DNA from: Membranipora membranacea
Taxonomy: Eukaryota > Bryozoa > Gymnolaemata > Cheilostomatida > Membraniporidae
Assembly (NCBI GenBank): GCA_914767715.1
Contig: OU612066.1
Span: 17,801,001-17,825,282, forward strand
DNA length: 24,282 bases
Reading direction: 5' to 3'
Shown here one piece after another: positions 1 to 12,555 of the stretch; positions within the stretch are counted from its first letter, which is position 1; each line of letters begins with the position of its first letter. A program made the position numbers and the translations under genes. Under the pieces are notes generated by a model. The model had not been told where the DNA came from, did no database searches, and saw only the letters and a program-made list of their open reading frames with translations.

Positions 1-2169
1 TAGTTTGATCTGATCCCGTGGAATTGCATCATGGGATAGCCTAGATATAATAAGTCACAATCTTATATCTTGTCGGTGAGAATTCAGCCACAATCAAAAT
101 GTCCAGGGCTTTAACACTAATACCAGGCTCTACCCTATAAGGTCCTCTCTGTTGTGATCTACACTGTTCTAACATTGATGTAATGTAACGTATCAAAAGT
201 GCAAACAGTGACTGATTTCTTGTTGCTATCACGCTGTCAAATAAACCTAATTTGATATGTGATGCTGTAAGTTATGGATTAATTAGCTGCTCCTATCATA
301 ATGTTGCTAACATACTTCATAAAAGTGCCTTTATAGATTAATCAGAATTCTGTAACATTTGCTCCTGAAGTACTTTATGTAGGAAGGCAATGCAGTTTTG
401 TGATGATTAAGATACTGCAAGGGGATCACAATGCGCTGATGTCTTTGATACGTTGCTTCAATATCAGGTCAGAATTGGCTGTATGTAAGATAGCTTGCAG
501 TAGCCGATGCAGCAATGATTATAAGGAAGCAATCTAATTGTGTTTTTATTAGGCCTGTAAGTTGGAAATGGGCCTATCAAAGTGGGTGGTCCCTTGAATT
601 AAAACCACAATTACCAGTATTTTACTGCTAGGGTTTAGGAAACAAAGGGTATTAGTCCTATCAAAAACAACCTTGAGATGAATTTGTGTTTCTGTTGACA
701 CTGATAGCCGAAGCTAATCTTGAGGGGTAAAGTTAGCTCTTTCTACAGGCTAAAAATCTTGGTGAAATCCTTGGCTTGCTAACATATATCCAATCTCACT
801 ACATTATCTAAGCTCCAACTTAAGCTAGTGAAAGTTTGTACTGCAACATTGAGTCACCTCAAACTCAGCCGTTTACTCATCTAGGCCCTAGGGTATAATG
901 ATGCTGCTGTACATTTACTAGGTAAAACTTTATAATAGTAACTGTGAGACGATTATCTGTCATTGCCCGACTTGCAATAAGTAGCTTTGTAGGATTATCT
1001 CAAATAACTGGTGCATAGAAACAACTAATTATTCATATATTCTCATTTTATATTCACTCTTCTTGAACTTTTGGCTTGGACATGAATCGGCAAAGACAAA
1101 AACTTAATTATGTATTTCATGCCTCTGCTAGCTGAGATACTTCCAGGAGTCAAAAAGTTATAAATATTCATTAGCAAAGTGCCGCTTATTTTAATGAATT
1201 TTAATAAGCACTGGTATTCCGTTATTACCATTCAACAACTTTGCCAATAATTTAGTTCTGCTGTTTGAATTTACGTCACAAAATGAGATAAAAATAAGCC
1301 TATGAATGCGATCGGTTAGTTATTGTCTACATGACAATATTGTCAATATCTAATCGGACTGCAACTTTTCTTTTCCGAGTATTCTTACCACTCAGTCAGC
1401 AATGCCTGAAAACAGCTGCGACTGAACAAATTCACATGTGCTGTTGTTCCCAAACGGTATCTTCACTCAACCAGCAATTAGCCAAAGTGGGCTTCTAAAA
1501 GCAAAATGTAAATAGGTCAATTGGGCCACTCTGTGGCACTGTTGCTACGGCGCATAAAGACTTGTCACTAGTCTCCCCTTCCATGTCTGTCTCACCATAT
1601 CATTCTTACTTACTATGGTATTAGTCTATCATCTAGTCATTATCGTAAGGACCATCACAATTGTTAGACAGTGGGAAGTTCACACAGCTAATATAAACCA
1701 TGATCTGCCTACTATAAAGCCTAACTACCATTTCCCAGTACTCCACAACCACATATCAGGTTTCTATGTAGGAGGCAACAACTACTAATTATTACTAATT
1801 ATACGACATAATTGTATGATACCCGTCCGTCCTACACACAAAATAAGACCTACATTGGTCTGTTATTGACTTCACAGAGTTATTATATATATGAATTTAT
1901 ATATATGTATATTATCATACACACTATATATTGATTAATTATAATAATAATTCTACGATGGACTACTATCAGGTTATAAGTTTGGCCTGCATGAAACCGA
2001 CATGTTCTAACAAGGACAGGCTTTCATGCAACCTTATAAAACCTCAGATTCAGTATGGATTAATGCTTCAATCTTGTGAGATCCTATCCGGCATTATTGA
2101 GAAGTTTACAAATTTGTTGAATGTTATAATTGCCTTTCTAACCTATTACCTTTTATCTTTCTCCCGCAG
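1..2169 (+). other. Intron of the calcium sensor gene (5' part outside window)
   Basis: No coding segment is recognisable here. I looked for earlier EF-hand exons of a neuronal calcium sensor (EF1 to EF3, N-myristoylation start) and found none, so the intron before the final exon is at least 2.17 kb long. Around 1870-1950 there is a very AT-rich stretch with TATATA runs. The intron ends in a pyrimidine-rich tract and CAG at 2167-2169. Confidence 0.6.
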
Positions 2170-2370
2170 GCAATATACAAGATGGTCGGCTCAGTGATGA
2201 AAATGCCCGAGGATGAATCTACGCCAGAGAAGAGAGTCGACAAAATATTCCGACAGATGGATAAAAATGCTGACGGAAAGCTCTCTTTTGCAGAGTTTCT
2301 GGATGGCGCCAAGAGCGACCCATCAATTGTCCGATTGCTCCAATGTGACCCCTCTAGCCAAGCAGATTGA
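2170..2370 (+). CDS. Terminal exon of a neurocalcin/hippocalcin-like neuronal calcium sensor
   Basis: This is the C-terminal 66 residues of an EF-hand protein of the neuronal calcium sensor family, which are myristoylated membrane-switch proteins that pass Ca2+ signals to effectors in neurons. The exon starts after a CAG acceptor in phase 0 with [20 protein letters not shown], which is near-identical to the start of the last exon in hippocalcin and neurocalcin. EF-hand 4 is canonical: the loop [12 protein letters not shown] has D1, N3, D5, G6 and E12 in the calcium-binding positions. The tail [15 protein letters not shown] is the family hallmark, followed by QAD and the stop TGA at 2368-2370. 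VILIP and NCS-1 relatives differ in this tail, so neurocalcin/hippocalcin is the best fit. The N-terminal exons lie off the left edge. Confidence 0.95.
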   Translation, partial: AIYKMVGSVMKMPEDESTPEKRVDKIFRQMDKNADGKLSFAEFLDGAKSDPSIVRLLQCDPSSQAD

Positions 2371-3061
2371 CCTTGACCTTAGTGGAATACTTAAATAATG
2401 CATTCAACATCAAAAATCCTTTGATTCACGACTCAGTCAGGGAAGACCCAAGGCCACCCCCCCTTTTTTTATGATTATATACAGTATTCTTTTCTTGTTT
2501 CCACTAATGGCATCTGTCAAAGCTGAAATGATTGAATATGTATTGTGTTGGGTTGCAGGGGCTGGTACCCGCTACCTGTATCATACAGACTAGTTTTCTT
2601 TTCTCCCTCGTTATGAAAACAAGCTTGAACTTTGATCATCAAGTGAGCAACGCCATGTACATGTTATATGCCTTTCAATTGACTCTTTATAAGGTTTTGT
2701 GAGTTTTGCATGCATTCTTTCAATGCCACAATTTTTTTTTAAATCGAGTTATTTCAATCTATTGACTTTGCAGAAATCTCAACTTTCCCAAATTCCCAAA
2801 CACCATCTTTTTGATATGTCACATTTCTATAATATTCTATTTTATAAGAAAAGATCTATGATCCATGTTTATGATCTGCAAGATGAGCATCAAAACGCTA
2901 TGTGGCATAATACATGTAAATGTAATGATGTTATTGTAGGCTCACTTCTCAGAATTTAACCATCAGTATGTTACTTGTCTGCTCATGCAAGGGTGAAGTT
3001 TAGATATGATATGCCTAGATTTTTGCAATGTTTTATCAATAAATCCATACATCGTATGTTG
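2371..3061 (+). other. 3' UTR of the calcium sensor gene
   Basis: AT-rich noncoding sequence follows the stop codon and has no recognisable open exon. It includes a C-run/T-run junction near 2456-2470. The UTR end is inferred from the first good polyadenylation signal downstream; alternatives exist. Confidence 0.5.
3038..3043 (+). terminator. Candidate polyadenylation signal AATAAA
   Basis: A canonical AATAAA lies about 670 bp after the calcium sensor stop codon and is followed by a T/G-containing stretch (TCGTATGTTGAGG). A second AATAAA at 3312-3317 is an alternative. Which is used cannot be told from sequence. Confidence 0.45.
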
Positions 3062-3627
3062 AGGAAGATGATGCAATGAATGAGAAACTTTTTGCATGAA
3101 AGTAACAAGATTTACTCCTATTATCATTTAATTAGTTATAGATATATGCACTTTGGCTGGGAGTTGTATTTCTCTGCAAAAAGACAAGATAACTCCGACA
3201 AAGTAGATCAACCAAAACTTCGAAAGCACTTGCAACCTGTATAACTGGTATCTTAGAGGGCCTCATTCAAATCATATAAACGAATGCACATTCCTTTGTT
3301 CTTGGGAGGTGAATAAATACCTTTTCTAGAGCTTAGTAGATGTGCTAGATCAAACGCAAAGGGCCAAACGATCAGGCTACAGTATGTTTCCCGGATAGGC
3401 GCAAATCAGTTCAAAGAAACCAGACCTAGTAAACCAATAAATGATGTGAGTGAAATGACCCACTTTTCGTGCACTTCTGAGGAGTTGCCCTCTCATTGTT
3501 GCATTTTTCAAATTCCATTTACGCACCGACACAAGTTCAAAGCAAAGGTCATAGGCGTTTGTTGGAGTTGTCTGAGTTCCGTTGGTTGCAAAGTAAACCA
3601 TAGTATTGTGTGTAAAATTCAGACACG
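3062..3627 (+). other. Intergenic region and presumed 5' flank/5' UTR of the EGF-LU gene
   Basis: About 570 bp separate the two plus-strand genes. A TATAAA occurs at 3275-3280 (in ATCATATAAACG), a weak promoter candidate that would give a roughly 320-nt 5' UTR holding several upstream ATGs. No CpG-rich or otherwise convincing core promoter is seen. In-frame TAA at 3613-3615 precedes the chosen ATG at 3628. Confidence 0.35.
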
Positions 3628-3691
3628 ATGTACCAGAGAACAATACATGCCCTGTCAGTGATACTAGCTTGCTTTCTCATCCTCTCTACCA
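3628..3691 (+). CDS. E1: signal peptide exon
   Basis: The ATG has A at -3, and an in-frame TAA lies 15 nt upstream, so this fits a first coding exon. It encodes MYQRTIHALSVILACFLIL followed by ST: a short basic start, a hydrophobic core and small residues at the likely cleavage site. The donor A|GTAGGT ends the exon in phase 1. The split codon is completed by E2 to serine. The downstream EGF modules are extracellular, so a secretion signal is expected here. Confidence 0.75.
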
Positions 3692-6600
3692 GTAGGTCTC
3701 CCTTAAACTCTAACTCTAATTTAAGTACCATAAAACTTTGTATATTTATTTATTTATTTATTTATTTATTGAGGTTTTCTAAAAGTTTATAATTAAAGCA
3801 AATTAAAAATAATATATAGTTTAGTACTTTGTGACTGTTGATTGTGTAGTATCAAGTTAGTTAGTTTAGGGTTAGTTAGTGTTATAATCGCAAGTCTGAC
3901 ACTGTCCAAAGACTGAGGAATATCGATGCCTGAAGAGTGCGGCTGCTGTATTCGGCGCCAAGTCGCTCACAGTTTGCAGGCAGGTTGGAGCACATCTAGG
4001 GCGTCAGTTGAGTCCAGTAGTCGGTAGACTACAGCGGGATTAGAACCCAAGACCTCCAATGCTTGTACATTAGAGGACAGGCTCTCTAACCAACTACTAC
4101 CTCCTACTGTCATGTTTTGTAGTATATTTTGTTTCGCTAATTATTAATATGAATAGGTGTACCTAAATTTGTGTTCATAAACAAAGCATGAAGGTCTATC
4201 ATTGTATGTCCAAAAATAGGCTGATAAAAGTTTCCATTCTATCCGGATCGTTTTGCCTAGAGGATGTAATTCACATTCGACGCCTGTTTATACCAATAGT
4301 AATCTATAGCCAATAGGCCTATCTGGTGACAGTTGCCAGCCTTACTGGAATGGGATGGGGGGGGGACACCCCAAACAGCCTGCCCAAGCTAGAAATGGGG
4401 ACTAAGGAAAAATAAAACATTAAACTATCTAGAAGTTATATAACATTTCTCTTATATCTAGAAATTGACAGAGCTGTATTATAGTATATAACTGGGATTA
4501 TGTGAGCAGATAAGACTTAGGGTAGACCTCATGTTCCTAACACCTGAACAACATCGGGTTTGTTGAATGTTGACTACCTTAGCCACCAAAATGACATGTA
4601 GTGTTTGTGTACCTACAGAGAACATTATCTTATCACGATTCCTACATCTTGTCCAAGTTTAATGGATAACACTCATGTTTCAGGTAGAGTAGATGGGTGC
4701 GATGTTTCTGTGGACTGTGACGGAGACGGTAATGCTTATTGCCAGGATAGTGGTGGCTTGGTCTTCTGTGGATGCAAACCAGGTTATGAGCATGAGAGTC
4801 TGTTTGCAAGCGAGGGATATGAAATTTCTAACCTTTTCAAAGGATGTCATGGTGAGTGGTAGCATTCTAGCAATACAAGAAAAAAGTGTGCAGTTAGAAG
4901 ACTGACTTAAAAACACTTTTCAATGTTGATGACTATCATAGCACATCCTTCCCTTTCCTCATATTTTTTTTCATACTTTTATTGGCATCATCATCGCCCT
5001 TAATTGAAACTAGAAACACTAGTTACTGCAATGTTCTCCGGGTTGCCTTTCTTCAGATCAGCCAGGTCCAATTTTCCGTTTGTCAACCCGGAATGCTGCT
5101 ATATCAACCAATAATTTATGAGGACACTTGGTAAAACTCACTGGAAAAGTGCAAGTGAATGTGACTTAAAGTGTATGACTGTATGCAGTGCTATTTTACT
5201 TTTGGCATACATTTGTACTACTATTTGCCATACTATTTTACTTTTGCTATTGTACTTTTGCCATATTGCGTTCCTCAGCAAGGAATGATCAGTCAGCATT
5301 TTTAGGCAATTTTTGTTTAAACTACCCCCACAAAAAATATGATCAGTTGGTGCTCTCATTTGTCTCTTCTATCTTAACGCTCAGATTTGGATGAATGTAA
5401 GACTTTTAATGACACATGCAAGACAGACATGGTGTGCGTGAACACTGAGGGTTCCTACAAATGTGATTGTCCTCCGGGGACAGAAGTTGACGGCGAAACT
5501 GGGATGTGCCTAGGTAGGCGGTCATGGGTGGAATTAATAAGTGTGAAATGTGATCACTGAGTTATTTTGGTTTATTTACATGATTGTCCAGTAATTTACC
5601 AATCCATTTACACACTGATCAGGTGATATACTACTGCATATATATCTCTGATCAATAGAGAGTGAATTAATTAACTTAACCTGGGTAGTCACAAGGAATT
5701 TGGTGTGACGACCCGAGGTCAATTTTATTAATTAGGAGCTGGTACATGTTAGGTAGTCATACTAATTTGATCAGAGATACACATAATAAATAGTGCAATT
5801 TCGATGTCCATGTGATCCTCTTCACAGATGTTTTGTCTGACATTTTTCTTATTCTTGACAGATATTGATGAATGTATTACGGGCAATAATACATGCACTG
5901 ATTTACATGGAGAATATGCTACCTGTGTAAATGTACACGCAGACCTACCAGAAAATGCTGGCTACTACTGTGGCTGTCAACAGGGCTTCATCGCACTCAT
6001 AAATGAACTATGTGTCGGTAGGTGATGTAACTTTGCTACCAAAATCATACCCCTATACTGTGTTAACATTTAGTTGAGGCTTTTCTATTTCTGAAGTTAA
6101 TTCTGTAACCTGTATTATGCTCGTATGGACTCAAGGTTTGACAACACACTACTTGAGGGTGTATGTACAAATTCATAAACTAATATCTGATGTTCTTTTT
6201 TTAACATGTTTACACAGAGTAAGGATATATCCTTACTCTGTGATTTTTATATGCCAATATTCCTTTTGGAATTACTTGGTATGAGTTAGAGGTGTTGAAA
6301 ATGAATGGTATTCAGGCTTCTGGTTTTAATTGTTACAGATTTCGATGAATGTGGCCATTTAGCGGACGATCCCTGTCATGTCATGAAGGACGCACTATGT
6401 GTTAACACGTATGGGACTCATGATTGTTCATGTAATATTGGGTACGAGATGGACAATGCTACACATATTTGTGAAGGTAGGAATTCGGAGTTGTCATCCT
6501 CAATATCATATGCAAGACATTATGCAGTCTTAACAATTACTTTGACCTGAATGATTTCAATGAAAATTTTGACCAATTCGCTTATCTCTTAGTGTTGCGT

Positions 6601-9600
6601 ATTTCAGACACCAACTACGTATTTTGGTATTCCAGATATTCCAGGTATTTATTGACTGATCCTAAAACTCTATATTTACAATCCATAGACTTATTTTTTT
6701 TTTTTTTTTTTACACTTTTATTGGCAGTCTATTTCATTCCAGTAGCGGAATGTTTTCCGAATAGTGCCGAAAAAAAAAGGAAAAGGAAATGAGAAAAAAA
6801 GGAAAGCTTGAGACTGATGATGAGTTAAAATGTTTCAGCAGTGACTTGATAATTCATTATAATTATTTTAAATTATAATATTAATATTGAGTCTATACTT
6901 ATATACTTTCAGACGTGGATGATTGTTTGGATTCGTCAGCTTGTCACGCCACTGCCATATGTACTGATGACATCGGATCAGCTAAATGTTCCTGCAATAG
7001 CTCTACTCATATACAGCAACCTGATAAAAGTTGTATTGGTGAGTATTTATATGTTTGTTCAATTTTAAAGTTAAAATTCAAGAGGAGAGATTTTCCAATG
7101 TGCAATAATCCTATTCTCTTGTTCAATACTGAGATTCGAATTGGTGTAATTATACCTTTGAATTGAAGGGATCTCATTGTCTGGTCTTTTTCATCTTCTA
7201 AGAGCAAACTCCCTGCTGGTTCCATCTGTTTTGCCGCCGGATTATCGCAACTGGTCACATGTTAAATGTCATTGACATAAACAATGAAAAAAAGAAGCAA
7301 AAAATGGTTGTAGCGCATCAACTTGGATATTGTCTGTTCTTATTAAAAAAGGGGACGACTCTTCCTATTACATTAATACTGGATATTTATCATTTTTTAG
7401 CCAAGGTTTCTTGCACAAATAACACTGATTGTGGCGGAATGTTATGTATTGATGGACAATGCGCATGTCCTCCAGGTTTTGTGTACAACTGGGACATAGG
7501 CACTTGTGGAGGTAAGTGATTTAATCCCCACCCACCCCCCTTTACGACCGCCTACGGCCGCGATCGCCATCCCGAACACCATTAAGGTTTGGCTGTGGTT
7601 TAATCTTGCTTGATTTTTGCGTTTTACATCATCGGCATGGCTCACATTTGGTTTTCTTTGCATGGATTCCTAGTCACTGAATAGGTGAAATGTATGCAAA
7701 AAAACCTGAAAGTAGGGTGTGTGGGACATACCCGTCTGTTTATTCAAGCCCACCATTATTACAAAAAAAATCCATCACCGCCACCACCACCTACAAGCTA
7801 CCGTAGTTTTTACAACATATTTTTTTACGCAGACTGTTTACTCTGTTATCATTGATTGCAATCTCAGTAGGACTATCTTCGGGCGATGGGAAGAAATATT
7901 GTATGAATGAAAGTAGAACAAAAAATTGTTGATACTTTTAGATTTTGATGAATGCCACCACAAAGGGCATAATTGTTCTGATGAGAGACTCTGTATCAAC
8001 ACTAATGGAGCCTTCAAATGCAAAGAAGACAGTGAGTATCTGAATTTTCCAAAATCATAATACAAAAATCATAATACAATAAAGTATTAAAAAAAAATAA
8101 CATTTCATATATTTTTTTCCCTAATTCCATCACATGTACGTTTTGTTTGATTTGACTGGATTATATTGTGTTGATCACCTCATCTGATAGTTTCGAAACA
8201 TTTAGCAAAGTAAATTTACGTTTCAATTTAATCCTGTCGCAGATCTAGATTATATCCGCCTTCATAATTTATACGGATTATTCAGTTTCAAAATTGATTA
8301 TGGATATGGATTCTTTATCCATAGTAGATAAATGTATGTTTTTTATTCGTCTCAATCTCTGAGAAATGAAATGTCTCTGTAGGGTGCTCTTATAAATGTC
8401 TAAAAATTATTGATTCTAAAAATATACTGGTAATAAAAGATTGTCATAAAAAATAGACTGTTTATTTCCTGAAAATAGTATTAAGGTATTTGATACATTC
8501 CGATCGAAAACACTTGGCACGTAGCTGGACTCTATATCTGACTGTTTGATAGCGACCTGAGGGGAGTTGATATAGCTCAAGTATTAACGTCGCAACAACT
8601 TTCTCCTACATGACTTTATAAAATATAATATATATAACTTATTTGGATATCTTTAGGTACATTTAGATGATCAGCCATTGTAATGAATATTTTTGAACCA
8701 ACTTGTATTTTTCCATGCCAATGTTATTTATTTGATATATATTATGTTTTTATTAATTTTAGTGATTCAATGTCAGTGTGATCATAGTTTTGGCTGTGAA
8801 GAAGATGGTACATGCTTTGTCGATGACATTGAAGGAGGGGTACGGTCTTGCTTCTATTATACAAATTTTCTTTGCCAGTTCCTCTGAGTAGGCACACTGA
8901 CAGCGAGGTTACACTATTAACATGTGTATCTCTGATCGTTAGTGTCAATTTAGTAGCAGTACCTAACATGTATCCACCTCTAAATAATAAAATTGAACAC
9001 AGGTTGTCACACCTAATTCTTTGTGAAGGTACTCATGATAAGCGAATTAATTCACTCTCTATCGATCAGAGATACACATGCATTATTATATCACGTGATC
9101 AGTGGGCTGAGTAGACGCAACAAGGAAAACTCCTTGGTAGCAATAAGCCTAGACTTGAACTAATATTCTTGAAAGAGATGTTGCCCAAATTGAAGCAGTA
9201 GATCATGTTTGGTCAAATTATACTTGTTCTTTACTGATCAGCTTTAAAATACAGGGTAATATCATTCCGCGTATGTGCAGCTCTGAGGCGTGAGCTTATC
9301 TCTGCGAAATTGAGTCTCGGAATTCCAAAGCCGACATCCCCTTTGTGGTAATGATAGCATAGCCTATCAGTGATCTACACGCCCAGTAAATATCAGGAGC
9401 GTCAGAATGGGTAACAGGGTAACATCATAACAAATTTTTTTGACTTGGAAATCTAGAGCCACTCAGATGAATAGCAACAGTTTTGCTTGTTTTAATCAAT
9501 AATTACTTGATGTTATTACTGGCTTTTCAGTGTATAACGACTGCTTACTGGTCTGACATGAGAAAAGAGAGAAGTGAGAACCACGGCTGTATGCAGAATA

Positions 9601-12524
9601 TATCAATGTGTGACACTCAAACCCATTTTTTGCGGACGACGGAATGTTGTGTCGGCGATGATTTCTGTAATTCAGATTTGGATCCAGTACTCAATATAGG
9701 TAAGATAAATATTATATTTGGAGGAATTGTCTGCTCCTTGATGTTTAGCGGACAACTACCATCCAATAGAGCTAAATAATATCAGGTCAGGGTCCCTCCC
9801 TGATTTGGTCATCCAGGAGTTTCTGGGTCGTTTTGTGTATGACAGACAGACAGAACTTGTAGATAGGCTATGGCTTGGTCAAGGTGCTACACAGGCCTAT
9901 TCATAGCTAGGCATTTTCCTTTCAATAACAATACAATTTGGGTCTGGTTTGCCTTCCTATTGTTCAGCTTTAATGAATTAAACTAATCCTATAGAAAATA
10001 CATCGTGTGTAGCCTTCTTTTGCAGTTAAAGTAGTTGAGCCTCTACTTTTGTTGTTCCTGTCATTGTGAAATAAATGCTTTCACCAGTGGGGCACCCACA
10101 TGGCTTGTCTTTTGACACCATGTGAGTCCTTCTTTCGCAGTTAGAGTAGAAGTGGAAGATGTTAATGCTGAGGAGGAGCATGAAGATGACCACGATGAGG
10201 ACCATGACGCTGATCACCATGACTCTGAGGAAAACCCACACGGCGTACTGTTAGAGACCACCCTAAACTCAGCAGTCACAAAGATTAGCAATGTGTCAGT
10301 ATGGTGTCAGCCTGATACTGACTGTGCCAGTAAGTTTACACCACAAACAATATACGTAAATATTAATAATAGTATATAAAGAATTATAAATAATAATATA
10401 TAAAGAATAACAAATGATAATATATAAAGAATAATAAATAATTAATACGTGATAAGTCTGTATTTTACGTTCACGGCCAGGATGCTTAATTTTAGTTTCA
10501 TGAATATTTTCATCCTGTAAGATTCTGGTTGATTAAACTCAGATAATTAAAATCAGATGGTCATATCACTCGCCACATCCCGAAGCATGAGCGGCGAAAT
10601 ATTTGTCGGCCATGAAATAAACATTTAAATAATAAGAGGAGCTGCTCAAGCTTATTAGCTTCAAAATGAGCCCAGGAACAACTCAGTTGGTCAATCAGGA
10701 CTGAAGTTATGGCCTTGCTGACGCTCGCTCGCGGGCCTTGCGCAGGGGGTTGTGATGTCATAGACATACATTTTGCGTATATGTCTACCAATAAAAAACT
10801 TTGGACTCGTGTAATTTTGTCGAAATCGGATGAAACGAGTTGAAATCCAACATAGCTCTTGCCATAATAGAGATCAACCCAAAGCAAAAAGTTGAGGAAG
10901 ATTAACGCAGTTTTTGTAGTGGGAAAAAGTTGGTTTCACTTTAATAGTTTCATATACAAAAAATTTCGAATATTGGTCGAAAACCCTGATGTGACCTCAC
11001 ACCCAGGCTTGCCGATGTACTGAGCGAATATTGAAAGGTTCGACTTCAATAACTCATAACACAGTGGTCCAAGAGGGTCAATTTTGGGCTTGTTTTGAAG
11101 CTGATTAGCTGGAGAAACAGCTTTGATTATCTCAATTTTGATTTCATGGATGCTTTAAGGGTTCAATTCCCGTTCTCATCTTGAGGGATTTACCCTGGAT
11201 TCTCCCTACCCACATACCACATAATCTCAAATCAACTTCAACCAACAAACTCTCACAAATCAAACACATCTCAATCAAAGTCAACTCTCATAATCACAAA
11301 ACCAACTGATGGAACTACTCATCCTTCCAACATCAAGGATGTGTTCTATCAGTAATAATCAAAATTGTCCTGGGGTCTTTGAGCACTAGGGGTGTCAATC
11401 ACCTGTTTTCTGGAGAGTACGGTCTCATACCACTACCCTTCCCCACATAAGACAAGACAAGGGGGTGGCCGCAATTTATGCGCCGGGCTACTCTCTGTTT
11501 TCAGGCAGGTCAATATATAGAATTGGCAGGTGTGTAGTTGGTGCTGTAATGCATCATGCCTTCTTAACTAGGTCTGATTACCTGGTAATGGTGAATCATT
11601 CAGGGAGTTTGATAACAAGATGGATTCTTCTAGTATGCCGCCATTCATTTCCTCACCATTACATATTTATCTGTCTTTTATTTGTAGAGTTTGATGCATA
11701 CACTGTTCTTTTTAATAATGGATCAATTTGGATTCCGCACACGAGACCTTCGATGGGTGGAAGCTATACATCATCATTTATAATGCGCTCCCATATCCAA
11801 ATGGCTGAAGATCCCATCACTAATTTTACTGTACATTTCCGTGAGTATAAATAATGGTGTAAATTTGATTTATAAGTATATGCAATGCATTGGACTTTCG
11901 ATTCGCACAATCCATTGGTCTTTCAGTTTGTTGGCTCAGCCAAATCCTTGGTGCCTATTAAGCGTGATCGAGCAGTGAATATTATTGGAATAGGTAGTCA
12001 CGCAGTAGAACACAAGAGAAGACCATTTTGAGACCTATTTGTTCCAAAATAGTACGGCATGCAACATTATTATATATATTATTCTTATTATATATCATTA
12101 TATATAATTATCATAGTTTTAGATGTACATATCATTATAACATAGCGGGCCTGCTTTAAGTTTTGCCATTTTCATGGTGTTAGGATGCTACACTAAAAGC
12201 CAAGTTCATCTACCTTACTTGTCATACATGCAGATAGACACAAGTTGATCATATTTGTTTGATTATTTTCAGCTCCCATTGTCACGTATTTAAATGTGAC
12301 ACAAATGAATCATGAGGAGATTGAAATTTTCTGGCAGTCATCAACTGGACAGAGTGAAGTTACACTAGACTTCCATGTCTCCTGTGTATCGGACTGCACT
12401 GAAAGGTACCAGGGGGTCTCTTAATAAGAAAAAGCGATGCAAATTATCACTATCACATCGCTCAAAATAATCACTCCCTTGGTCTTTCAATTAGACAAAG
12501 TCGCACCCAGATCGCTCACTCGGA

Positions 12525-12555
<31 letters not shown>

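Noticed and set aside
4037-4107. Functional tRNA gene on the minus strand
   Set aside because: The A- and B-box-like strings are present, but no acceptor-stem pairing or anticodon arm could be drawn, and the sequence continues into a dispersed repeat tail.
5828-5861. Hydrophobic read-through MFCLTFFLFLT before EGF E4, looking like a signal peptide
   Set aside because: It is the pyrimidine tract of the acceptor read in frame. The same effect occurs before E5 (6305), E9 (8744) and E10 (9483). There is no upstream support, and the phase-1 acceptor AG is clear.
8744-8762. ATG with FLLILV directly before LU-A as an alternative start
   Set aside because: The hydrophobic run is the T-rich splice tract, and it is too short for a complete signal peptide. 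The case at 17796 is different because it has its own donor and lies far from the acceptor.
10561-10887. 108-codon minus-strand open frame
   Set aside because: No domain is recognisable, and it lies within the degenerate inverted-repeat element.
11465-11687. Upstream extension of the E12 reading frame
   Set aside because: It is intron read-through; the TTGTAG acceptor at 11682-11687 and the match to E23 define the exon start.
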